From positions 32,095-96,094 of the forward strand of contig CATKYJ010000013.1 in the NCBI GenBank assembly GCA_949840885.1: DNA of 64,000 nt, in the 5' to 3' direction. The notes beneath the pieces were generated by a model. That model was not told where the DNA came from. It ran no database searches and was given only the letters and a program-made list of their open reading frames with translations. The stretch is from an uncultured Acetatifactor sp. Lineage in GTDB: Bacteria; Bacillota; Clostridia; Lachnospirales; Lachnospiraceae. Position numbers and translations under genes: made by a program. This document shows positions 53,382-61,357 of this stretch, piece by piece; position 1 is the stretch's first letter, and each line of letters begins with the position of its first letter.

Positions 53382-54407
53382 CTACTGCGATGTCCGCCCG
53401 GGAATCACACCCTCCGGATCCCACAGATCCTCCCAGCCCCGGGCACCCTCCCAGAGGAATACCTGCCCCTTGATCAGGCGGCAGTTTTTGTCCTCTCCGG
53501 CGATGGCTTCCATCTCCGCTTCCGTCAGCGGATCCTCCGTGGCGCATCTTAAATTCGCCTCATATTGGGATGGCTTCACGGAAAAGGGAATGGGCACCTG
53601 CCCCCTCTGTACCGCCCATTTCAGACAGATTAGCGCCGGGTGCACCCCATGGGCTTTTGCGGCCTGCGCCACCGCAGGCAGTTCCCCGTCCGCCACGTCC
53701 TCCGCCGTCCTGTCCCGCTCCGGCCTGGAGGGGGAGCCGATGGGGCAGTAGCCGATGGGCAATATGTCTCTCTCCAGGGCATAGGCGAAGAGCTCCGGCT
53801 GCTGGAAAGACGGATGCAGTTCCATCTCCAGCGCCGCAGGCTGTATCCGGCAAAGCGGCAGAACGGCCTCCAGCTTGGGAACGGTCATATTGCTCATGCC
53901 TATGCAGCGCACCAGCCCCTTGTCCACCAGTTCCTCGCACTGCCGCCAGGTAGCCATGAATTCCTCCGCCGAAAAGGGCCTGGAGTCCGGGTTCCTGGAA
54001 TCCCCTGCGCAGCCCGGCGCATGGTAATTGGGAAAGGGCCAGTGGACAAAATACAGATCCAGATACTTTAAACCCAGATCCGCCAGGCTCTTTTTGCAGG
54101 ACTCCATCACCTGTCCCTCACCGTGCATGTCGTTCCACACCTTGGAGGTAATGAAAAGGTCTCTGCGTTCCACTACATTTTCGTCAAAAAGGCGGCCAAG
54201 CACCTTACCTATCCTGTCCTCATTCTGGTACACTGATGCGCAGTCAATGAGCCGATACCCACATTTCACCGCACCGTATACCGCCTCCGCGATTTCCTCC
54301 GGCCCGTATTTGTCCGAACCGAATGTCCCCAGCCCCAGACAGGGAATCTTCTCCCCGCCCCGCAGAGTCCTTGTGGGGATTCTGTCCTGGTCTATTCCAT
54401 ATGCCAT
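53382..54407 (-). CDS. Aldo/keto reductase
   Basis: 341 residues, one TIM barrel with the family tetrad: Asp in 'LIDCASVYQNE', Tyr in the same stretch, Lys in 'ITSKVWNDM', and His in 'YFVHWPFP'. 'LPIGYCPIGSPSRPERDR' and 'PIPFSVKPSQYEANLR' bind NADP. AAGGAG lies 8 nt before ATG 54407. It could reduce or oxidise a sugar aldehyde; next to a fucosidase a role in L-fucose or related aldose metabolism is reasonable inference. It is 158 nt after the zinc dehydrogenase gene. Confidence 0.92.
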   Translation of the reverse strand: MAYGIDQDRIPTRTLRGGEKIPCLGLGTFGSDKYGPEEIAEAVYGAVKCGYRLIDCASVYQNEDRIGKVLGRLFDENVVERRDLFITSKVWNDMHGEGQVMESCKKSLADLGLKYLDLYFVHWPFPNYHAPGCAGDSRNPDSRPFSAEEFMATWRQCEELVDKGLVRCIGMSNMTVPKLEAVLPLCRIQPAALEMELHPSFQQPELFAYALERDILPIGYCPIGSPSRPERDRTAEDVADGELPAVAQAAKAHGVHPALICLKWAVQRGQVPIPFSVKPSQYEANLRCATEDPLTEAEMEAIAGEDKNCRLIKGQVFLWEGARGWEDLWDPEGVIPGRTSQ

Positions 54408-54565
54408 ATCCATGTCTCCTTTGATCATTCTCCCTGCAGATATCATGGTTTATGCTTCGCATCCCCCACAAACTGCAGGCTCACGTCCTCATGCTCCACA
54501 GAGATTGTTTCCCACTGTCCTCATCCGCCTGTTTTGTGATCTTCGTCCCCAACTAACCGCGGTTC

Positions 54566-55627
54566 CTAGTCCGGGAAAGTCACCGCCACCTTGCCGCACT
54601 GTCCCTGCGCCATCAGGCGGTAAGCCTCTGCCGCTTTTTCGATAGGAAATTCATGGGTGATCAAATCCTCCGGATGGATTCCCCAGCGAACCAGGCGCTC
54701 CACCAGCTCTTCCATCTTCCACAGCGACGTCACCCAGGAGCCGTAGATGGTCTTCTGGCCGTGGATGATATCCGGGCTGGGATTGAATGTGCAGGTGCCG
54801 CCCTCCCCTACGAAAGCGATCTTGCCCCACTCCCTGGTGGCGCGGATGGCCAGCTGTCTGCCCGCGTCATTGGCGGAGGCATCGATGGCACGCTCCACGC
54901 CTTTTCCGCCTGTGACTGCCAGAATCTCCGCCAGCGCATTCTCCCCGGGCTTGAACACATAGTCCGCCAGACCCAGCCTCTTCGCCAGTTCAATTCTGTA
55001 ATCGTTCATCTCCACCCCGATGAGCCGGTTGGCCCCCATGGCCTTGGCCAGCATCAGTGCCGCCAGACCCACAGGCCCCAGACCCGTCACCAAGACGCAA
55101 TCGTTGCCGCAGACGCCGATCTTCTCGATGGCCTCATAGACCGTGCCGAATCCACAGGCCACCTGGGCCCCGTCCTTGTAAGTCAGTTCATCCGGCAGTT
55201 CGACGAGGTCTTTCTCCTCCGCCAGGATATAGGGCGCCATGCCTCCGTTTCGCTGCCAGCCGTATGCCTGGCGGAACTTGCTCTTACAGGAGATATAATA
55301 GCCTCTCCGGCAGTCGTTACAGACGCCGCAGCCAGAGATATGGTATACGATTACCCTGTCGCCTTTCTTGAAGCGCTTTAAGCCCTCTCCCTCTTCTACG
55401 ATGACGCCACAGGGCTCATGGCCCGCCACCATGCCGGGAATGTACCCCTCGGGCCCCTTTCCCGTATGCTCTCTGTAGATGCAGCGGATGTCGCTGCCGC
55501 AGATGGTTGTGGCCTTGGTACGCACCAGCACCTGTCCGTGCCCGGGCACGGGTACTTCAAAATCTTTCAGCTCCACTGTGCTGTTGCCGGGCAGCACCGC
55601 CCCTTTCATCAACATTTTTACAGCCAT
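54566..55627 (-). CDS. Zinc-dependent medium-chain dehydrogenase
   Basis: 353 residues. GroES-like catalytic domain with zinc ligands 'CGSDIRCIY' and 'GHEPCGVIVEEGEGL'; structural zinc cysteines 'CGVCNDCRRGYYISC'; Rossmann motif 'VTGLGPVGLAALMLAKAMGA'. Similar to polyol, threonine or sugar dehydrogenases, NAD(P) dependent. GAGGAAAACA before ATG 55627 serves as site. It is the first gene of the fucosidase-side cluster, divergent from the AraC regulator. A GCAGGCG-TAT-CGCCTGC palindrome lies 18 nt before the start codon. Confidence 0.92.
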   Translation of the reverse strand: MAVKMLMKGAVLPGNSTVELKDFEVPVPGHGQVLVRTKATTICGSDIRCIYREHTGKGPEGYIPGMVAGHEPCGVIVEEGEGLKRFKKGDRVIVYHISGCGVCNDCRRGYYISCKSKFRQAYGWQRNGGMAPYILAEEKDLVELPDELTYKDGAQVACGFGTVYEAIEKIGVCGNDCVLVTGLGPVGLAALMLAKAMGANRLIGVEMNDYRIELAKRLGLADYVFKPGENALAEILAVTGGKGVERAIDASANDAGRQLAIRATREWGKIAFVGEGGTCTFNPSPDIIHGQKTIYGSWVTSLWKMEELVERLVRWGIHPEDLITHEFPIEKAAEAYRLMAQGQCGKVAVTFPD

Positions 55628-55644
55628 TGTTTTCCTCGCTTTCC

Positions 55645-55835
55645 GCAGGCGTATCGCCTGCAAATCCGTACTTTGGTTCTATCTTGATTATATCCGAACG
55701 GACACGTATTTTTAAGCAGGATATCTGCCGTTTTTTTTTAATAAATGTCGTGTTTTTGAAGATTTTCCCGGAATCGGAAAACAGCGCTTTTGTTTCCCAA
55801 AATGTCGTGATTTTGAATCTTTTATATGATATAAT
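55645..55835. promoter_or_regulatory. Divergent control region with AraC-type direct repeats
   Basis: Two copies of a 23-bp element lie at 55744-55766 and 55801-55823, 57 bp apart; each begins AATGTCGTG, continues (T/A)TTTTGAA and ends TTTT. Divergent promoters flank them. Plus strand: TATAAT at 55830-55835, with no good -35 and a repeat in its place, the mark of an activated promoter. Minus strand: TTAAAA (55710-55715), 17 nt, TATAAT (55687-55692). The 17-bp palindrome at 55645-55661 sits in the minus-strand leader. Confidence 0.7.
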
Positions 55836-55889
55836 GATCTTATTTAAAGCATGCAGCGGCCGGATGGCCCACAAAAAGGAGACCTTTCA

Positions 55890-56741
55890 ATGAATCCCAA
55901 CCGCCTGAACCTGAACCTCTCATTTTCCCTGGAAAACATCCCTGTCCAGGCCGTCAATATGACCTGTGAGCGCTTCCTGCGCGTCATCCCCTCCCACAGC
56001 CACGGAAGCGGCTGCTATGAAATCCATTACATTCCCTCGGGATACGGCAGGCTGACGGCAGACAATCATATCTTCAATATCGAGCCGAATACACTCTTCG
56101 TCACCGGCCCTCATGTGGAGCATGCCCAGATTCCCCGGCCCGAAGAGCCTATGCTGGAATACTGCATCTATCTGAAGATAAAAGAAAACGCCAAACGGAA
56201 AGGAGCCTCCCCCGTGATGGACAGCTTCACTGCCACGCCCTTCTGGTTCGGGGCGGACACCCAGGGCATCCACGGCCTCCTGCGCCAGCTATTCCTTGAA
56301 CTGGAACGTTGTCCCATCGGCTATCTGGACCAGGCCAGGCTCCTGCTGTCCCAGCTGCTGATTTACATTGTCCGCAATTATGAAAGCGCCCGCCCCGGCC
56401 ACGCTGCCCAGGCCCAGGGCACCCTCTCCGACCTGACCTCTGTCATCATAGAAGAATATTTCCTCTATGAGTACCGCAATCTGTCTCTGGACGAATTGGC
56501 AAAACGGCTTGGGCGCAGTCCCAGGCAGACGCAGAGACTGCTGTCGGAATACTACGGCAAAACCTACCAGCAGAAAAAAGCGGAGGCTAAAATGTCCGCC
56601 GCTGCCATTCTTCTGGCCGATCAGTCCAAAAATATCACGGCCATCTCAGAAGAACTGGGGTATTCCTCCCCAGAGCATTTCTCCTCCGCTTTCCGCGCCT
56701 ATTACGGCGCCTCTCCAAGGGATTACCGCAGGGGGCTATAG
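55890..56741 (+). CDS. AraC-family regulator of the fucosidase cluster
   Basis: 283 residues. An N-terminal cupin-type sensor (about 20-130, 'SHSHGSGCYEIHYIPSGYGR') is followed by the two-part AraC helix-turn-helix ('LSLDELAKRLGRSPRQTQRL', 'ITAISEELGYSSPEHFSSAF', ending in 'GASPRDYR'). AAGGAG stands 8 nt before ATG 55890. Divergent from the zinc dehydrogenase, reductase and fucosidase genes, with two direct repeats between, it probably activates both sides when the sugar is present. Confidence 0.92.
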   Translation: MNPNRLNLNLSFSLENIPVQAVNMTCERFLRVIPSHSHGSGCYEIHYIPSGYGRLTADNHIFNIEPNTLFVTGPHVEHAQIPRPEEPMLEYCIYLKIKENAKRKGASPVMDSFTATPFWFGADTQGIHGLLRQLFLELERCPIGYLDQARLLLSQLLIYIVRNYESARPGHAAQAQGTLSDLTSVIIEEYFLYEYRNLSLDELAKRLGRSPRQTQRLLSEYYGKTYQQKKAEAKMSAAAILLADQSKNITAISEELGYSSPEHFSSAFRAYYGASPRDYRRGL

Positions 56742-56865
56742 AGGCATGCTTCTGAAAGGCCGGCGTAGCGTGGCGCACAAAGCAGACTCCGGTCATTTTA
56801 TCTCTCCCCATTCCGGATTCTCATGTTCTCCTATAGATTCGTCATAGAATACCGAGTCGCATAGA

Positions 56866-57756
56866 TTACTTATAAATATCGCCCTCACAGCCCTGTATAA
56901 AATGGAAGATGTCATATGCAGTCTCAGCGCTCTTTGCATCGTCCAATCCAATGGAATACGCTGCAAACAAAATCTCTATGCATTCCATCACACTGGGAAT
57001 CGCCGCCCGCTCCTGGACGGAAAACTTTTCTATGCTCTCATACCCCGCGATGGCCGCTCTTACATCCTTTATCCATTCATCTTTCGTAAAAGGCTCCGGC
57101 ATCTCTTCCGCCAGCAGCCCTGCCAGGAAGTAGCAGATGTCAAAAATACGTATATTTTGCTGACTCAAATCGAAATCGATATATCCAGAAAGCCGACTTT
57201 CGAAAAACAGGAAATTCTCAAAATGCACATCCCGGTGTATCAGCTGCTTAGGCAGGGAATCGTATCCCTGTTCCAGCCGCTCCACGGCTTTCGTATACTC
57301 CGCCTCGGTCACTGTCCGCCAGCCGTCCTTTGCCAGATTTTCCCGTATCCATCCCTTCATCTCCGCCAGGAGGCTGTTGTCCCGGAATTGTATTTTCGTC
57401 TCACATACCAGGAACGCCCTGTGGAGCTGAGCGATGGCGCGTCCCATCTCCCAGCCGTTTTTTTCGTCTTTTAGATTGGAGACTTTGCTTCCCTGCAATT
57501 TTTTCGAAAGAAAGAAATAATGGCCTTTATAAGCGATATATTTTTCTCCGGATTTGGCGGGGAGGATTTCTGCCACAGGGATGCCGCAGTCCCACAGTAT
57601 GGTCATTATCTCTATATTCCGTTCCAGTTGGCTTTGATCATCATATATTTTTATCACATAATTGTCGTCTATTTCCCAAGCCGAAGAATAAATCTGTGAT
57701 ACCCGGCTTTTCTCAATCCCCCATAAATACAGGATTTCCTCTATTGTCTCTCTCAT
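56866..57756 (-). CDS. Aminoglycoside-phosphotransferase-fold kinase
   Basis: 296 residues with a full APH catalytic loop: 'KQLIHRDVHFENFLF' (HxD with Asn) and the DFD-type 'GYIDFDLSQ'. The N-lobe contains 'YVIKIYDDQSQ'. Relatives include homoserine/CotS-type spore kinases and choline kinases. I use ATG 57756 with AAAGGTG upstream; a GTG four codons earlier is possible. It lies downstream of the UvrD gene and 30 nt after the extended frame that follows the UvrD amber codon. Substrate unknown. Confidence 0.85.
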   Translation of the reverse strand: MRETIEEILYLWGIEKSRVSQIYSSAWEIDDNYVIKIYDDQSQLERNIEIMTILWDCGIPVAEILPAKSGEKYIAYKGHYFFLSKKLQGSKVSNLKDEKNGWEMGRAIAQLHRAFLVCETKIQFRDNSLLAEMKGWIRENLAKDGWRTVTEAEYTKAVERLEQGYDSLPKQLIHRDVHFENFLFFESRLSGYIDFDLSQQNIRIFDICYFLAGLLAEEMPEPFTKDEWIKDVRAAIAGYESIEKFSVQERAAIPSVMECIEILFAAYSIGLDDAKSAETAYDIFHFIQGCEGDIYK

Positions 57757-57786
57757 CCTCCGATGCACCTTTTCCTTTCAAAACCG

Positions 57787-57981
57787 TCATCTCTTCAGAA
57801 AATCACTGAACTCTTTCCGTTCCTTCTTCATCCTGCTGCGGGCAGTGCGGATTGCGCCTGCCAGTTCCAGCTTTTTCCGGTACTTATCGCAGTACATGAT
57901 GTTGTCCGGAGTCGTATTGGCAGACAGGATATCGTTCTCCTCAGGCTCGACAAGCCCAATACAGGCGTCTATGTCTTCCGG
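57787..57981 (-). pseudogene. In-frame open continuation of the UvrD gene beyond a TAG
   Basis: The UvrD frame ends at TAG (57982-57984), but the same frame stays open for 64 codons to a TGA at 57787. The encoded tail is protein-like: 'PEDIDACIGLVEPEENDILS', 'ANTTPDNIMYCDKYRKKLEL', 'AGAIRTARSRMKKERKEF', then Ser-Asp-Phe-Leu-Lys-Arg. Codon use resembles neighbouring genes. It contains no good start with ribosome site of its own. The simplest reading is a recent nonsense change, or sequencing error, in a longer helicase; recoding is a remote possibility. Confidence 0.5.
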
Positions 57982-60981
57982 CTAGCCATGTTCCAGCCGT
58001 TCCAATGCCTCGAACGCTCCTGCCACAGCCTGCTCCCTGGTGAGATATGGGGTCTTGCAAAACTCATTGTCAATGGAATATTTCCAGCCATTCCCGGCTT
58101 TTGCGTTGTGGCAGAGGACAATTACATGGCCGTATGCTTTGACGTATTCATTGCCTTTCTGGGAGCGTTTCCAGTCTTTTTGGAAGAAGTTTTTCCGCCT
58201 TGTCTGTTTTTTCTTGAATTCAGACTCCCGGCGTCTGGCGTTTGCGATATCTCCTTCCATTTTGCCTGCGCATATGCAGCCTACGGAGAGATTATGGTAG
58301 TCCGGATGTTCCATCTGGTGGGCGTAACGGATGATCTGGTAGCCGCACATCTGGCAGATGCCCACAGGCTCCCCCAAGTCCGCCACGTCCACGCAAGACC
58401 AGCCGGAGTGAGGGACATCGTCCCGCTTCCACAGATTGGGGGTGTTATCTTTCTGCTGTTTAAGGAGGCTCTGCTTTGTGGCTGCAGGGACAGAGGATTC
58501 CGGCTCCCGGGGCATCGGCGCATTGGTCTCCTCCGGGGTATCGGCTGCTTCTTCCGCCTCTGCCAGCTCTGCTGCCCGCATCGGCTCCTGCCTCGTCTGC
58601 TCTGTCAAATGTTTCATCTTAATCGCTGGCTGTCCTGAGGCATTCCCCGCTTCCGGGAGTTCCCATTCCTCCGTTCTCTCCGCCTGTAAAGATCCCCGCT
58701 CAGATGTCTTTCCCGGCTCCAAAGCTTCCCGCCCTGCTGCCTGCAGGGCCTCACCGGCCTGCATCGCCGCAGAATGCGCTTCGCTGTCTGTTTTTTCATG
58801 CTTTTTCAAAAAATAGTTCGCCGATATGCTCCTGGGAAGCGGAAGCTTGTCGAACCGGATGGAATAGCTTCCCCTCTTCTCATCAATGGCCTCTATCTTT
58901 CCCTTGCCGAAGACATGGTGCTCCACCTCATCGCCCACCTGCCTGGTTACGGGCACCGGTTCCTGCTGCAGCTCCCGGTTCAGCTTTGCGGCATATCCCA
59001 GGCTTTCTCTTCGCAGCTCCTCCGAAATCCGGCCTATCCGGACATAGTTTTCCTCCCCGATTTCCTCCAGGAACCGGGACACCAGCTTCTTCATACCGTT
59101 CTGGGAAGTTCCCTCGGATTCCATGAGGAAGAGATGCTTCTGCGCCCGGGTAATGGCCACATAGCAGAGCCTCCGCTCCTCTTCCAGCCCCAGTTTTTTC
59201 CGCTCTCCCAGAGTTTTGGAGGAGGGAAATATCCCCTCTGTGAATCCCAGAATGAATACCGCCGGGAACTCCAGCCCCTTGGAGGAATGGATGGTCATCA
59301 GCTTCACGGCATCCTTTTCCTCATCCCCCTCCTCCCCGGACTGAAGCGCGATCTGGCGCAGGAATTCCTGCAGGCTTAAGTCCTCGCCGAATTCCCGCTC
59401 AAATTCGTTGGCGATACGCTTGAACTCCGCCAGATTGTCCAGGCGCTCTTCATCCCCCAGCTCCCGGATGTAAGCTTCATAGCCGCTATCGGCGGCCACC
59501 TGATTGACAATCTCGGAAATCCGCTTCCTGTGATGGCTCTCCTGCAGACATTGGATGAACTGCACAAAGGCTCCCATATCGCTGTTTTGGAACTCCTTTT
59601 CCTCCAGATGCCCGGCAAGGGTCTCAAAGAGGGTCAGGGGAGACTGCAAGGAAGCATGGTCCTGCCCGCCTGTCATCCGCTCCCGCAGTTCCTCCAGCAA
59701 GCCCATCTTCGCCCGGCCGAACCTCCTGCGGGGCGTATTCACGATCCTGCGAAAGGACATGTCGTCCCCATAGGCGATCAGATTCAGATAGGCCAGCATG
59801 TCCAGAATCTCCATCCTCTGGTAGAAGCGGACGCCGCCGAAGATTTCATAGGGAATATTCTTCTCCACCAGCTTCTTCTCCGCTACCCGGGAGAGGAAAC
59901 CGGACCGATACAGGATGGCGAAATCCGAAAACTTAAGCCCCTCGGTCCCATGAAGAAGCCTGATATTTTCCGCCACCCTGTCCATTTCCTCAAAATCGTC
60001 TTTTGAATGATAATGCACTACCGGTTTCCCGTCCATATTCCTGGTAAACAGATCTTTCTTCAGACGTATCTCATTTTTCTCAATGAGGGTGTTGGCACAC
60101 CGTAAGATCTGGGGCGTGGAACGGTAATTCTGGTTCAGGATAATGGTGCGGGTGGGCTCATGGGCCTTGTCAAAGTCCACAAGGAGCCGCACGTCGGAGC
60201 CTCTCCACTCATAGATATTCTGATCCGGATCCCCTACGATCATCAGGTTCCTGTATTTTCCGGACAACAGTTCCACCAGGCGCATCTCCACGGAAGAGCT
60301 GTCCTGGAATTCGTCCACCATGATGTAGTTGAGCCGATCCTGCCATTTCTCCCGGACAGCGCTGTCCGTCTCCAGCAGGTACAGGGCAAAGGAGATCAAG
60401 TCGTGGAAGTCCAGGGAATAGGTGGCTTTCTGCCGCTGTAGGAATTCCTCTATGATACGGTCGTCCTGATTGCGGATTTCCGCCAAAACCTGGCAGGGCT
60501 GCGGGCTGCACATCCTGGGCACATATCCTGTGTCCCGCTTCACATGACCGATTTTTCTGAGTATGGATTCAAAGCTGGCATAGTCCAGCTTCAGCTCGAA
60601 CTTCTGATAGATATCGCTTAAAATGGATTTCTGCTGATGGGAATCGATAATCTGGAACTGGCGGCTTAGAAACAGCTTCTCCGGATTTTCCCGCAGAAGC
60701 CTGTTGCAGAAACCGTGGTAGGTGCAGATCAGACTGATCTCGTTGTCCGCCCCGATAAGCCCGCGTATCCTCTTCTTCATCTCTCCGGCAGCCTTGTTGG
60801 TAAAGGTCACGCACAGGATGTTGGCAGGGTCGATTCCGTAATCCTGTACCAGATAGGCGTATCGGCTCACCAAAAGCTTGGTCTTTCCGCTGCCCGCGCC
60901 TGCGATGACACGGACGTACCCCTCGGTCTCCAGCACCGCCTCCCGCTGTCTTTCATTGAGATTTTCCAGTATATTCGCCAT
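57982..60981 (-). CDS. UvrD/PcrA-like helicase with extra C-terminal zinc domains
   Basis: 999 residues up to the TAG. Superfamily 1 motifs: Walker A 'AGAGSGKT' (27-34), 'VTFTNKAAGEMKKRI', 'YIMVDEFQDSS', 'VGDPDQNIYEWRG', 'LNQNYRS', 'MTIHSSKGLEFPAVF' and 'YVAITRAQKHLFL'. After the helicase core (about 1-640) come a beta segment resembling the PcrA C-terminus ('VEHHVFGKGKIEAI') and a disordered acidic linker (about 730-830). A cysteine-rich zinc module ('CQMCGYQ', 'CICAGKME') and an 'EYVKAYGHVIVLCHNAKAGN' domain come last. It unwinds DNA 3' to 5'. The C-terminal modules are unusual for UvrD. The frame continues past the amber stop. Confidence 0.93.
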   Translation of the reverse strand: MANILENLNERQREAVLETEGYVRVIAGAGSGKTKLLVSRYAYLVQDYGIDPANILCVTFTNKAAGEMKKRIRGLIGADNEISLICTYHGFCNRLLRENPEKLFLSRQFQIIDSHQQKSILSDIYQKFELKLDYASFESILRKIGHVKRDTGYVPRMCSPQPCQVLAEIRNQDDRIIEEFLQRQKATYSLDFHDLISFALYLLETDSAVREKWQDRLNYIMVDEFQDSSSVEMRLVELLSGKYRNLMIVGDPDQNIYEWRGSDVRLLVDFDKAHEPTRTIILNQNYRSTPQILRCANTLIEKNEIRLKKDLFTRNMDGKPVVHYHSKDDFEEMDRVAENIRLLHGTEGLKFSDFAILYRSGFLSRVAEKKLVEKNIPYEIFGGVRFYQRMEILDMLAYLNLIAYGDDMSFRRIVNTPRRRFGRAKMGLLEELRERMTGGQDHASLQSPLTLFETLAGHLEEKEFQNSDMGAFVQFIQCLQESHHRKRISEIVNQVAADSGYEAYIRELGDEERLDNLAEFKRIANEFEREFGEDLSLQEFLRQIALQSGEEGDEEKDAVKLMTIHSSKGLEFPAVFILGFTEGIFPSSKTLGERKKLGLEEERRLCYVAITRAQKHLFLMESEGTSQNGMKKLVSRFLEEIGEENYVRIGRISEELRRESLGYAAKLNRELQQEPVPVTRQVGDEVEHHVFGKGKIEAIDEKRGSYSIRFDKLPLPRSISANYFLKKHEKTDSEAHSAAMQAGEALQAAGREALEPGKTSERGSLQAERTEEWELPEAGNASGQPAIKMKHLTEQTRQEPMRAAELAEAEEAADTPEETNAPMPREPESSVPAATKQSLLKQQKDNTPNLWKRDDVPHSGWSCVDVADLGEPVGICQMCGYQIIRYAHQMEHPDYHNLSVGCICAGKMEGDIANARRRESEFKKKQTRRKNFFQKDWKRSQKGNEYVKAYGHVIVLCHNAKAGNGWKYSIDNEFCKTPYLTREQAVAGAFEALERLEHG

Positions 60982-61357
60982 ACCCGGTCCCCCGCATCCT
61001 TTACCTGTTCCATCGCCGTCCGGCCATTGCCTGCCAAACATATGGTCTTATTGTATCATGCCGGGGGCATGGGATGCAATACTGCTTTTTGTTCCTTTCC
61101 TGTCAATCCCTTTTTTTGTGTGAAACGCAAAGCCGTATTTTCCGATTCACTTACACGGGAATTCCGGAAGCCGTGGAATGAGCGGCAGTGCGCTGCCCTG
61201 CCTGGCCGTGACATACCGATGCTGATGACATTTTTTCCGTCTATCCGAAACCTGGAGGAAGCCAAATAGCCGAAATCTGACAGAAGCGCATAGGACAGTT
61301 TAGAGCCAGGAATCCGAAAAACAGATCCCCGGCCCTATTTTTGCCCTTTGCAAAGCG
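60982..61357. other. Gene-free gap between GH112 and the UvrD helicase
   Basis: This 376-nt stretch shows no credible gene or strong hairpin on either strand. It should contain the helicase promoter and the end of the GH112 transcript, but I cannot point to either with confidence. It holds one of three copies of GCCGTGGAATG (61170-61180). Confidence 0.6.

Noticed and set aside
57787..57984. Pyrrolysine insertion at the helicase TAG
   Set aside because: No pylS, pylT or methylamine methyltransferase is visible and helicases are not known Pyl proteins. Kept only as a remote option.
57763..58638. 291-codon plus-strand frame opposite the UvrD C-terminus
   Set aside because: Antisense shadow. 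It does show that the extension after the amber codon has the same coding-like composition as the helicase gene.
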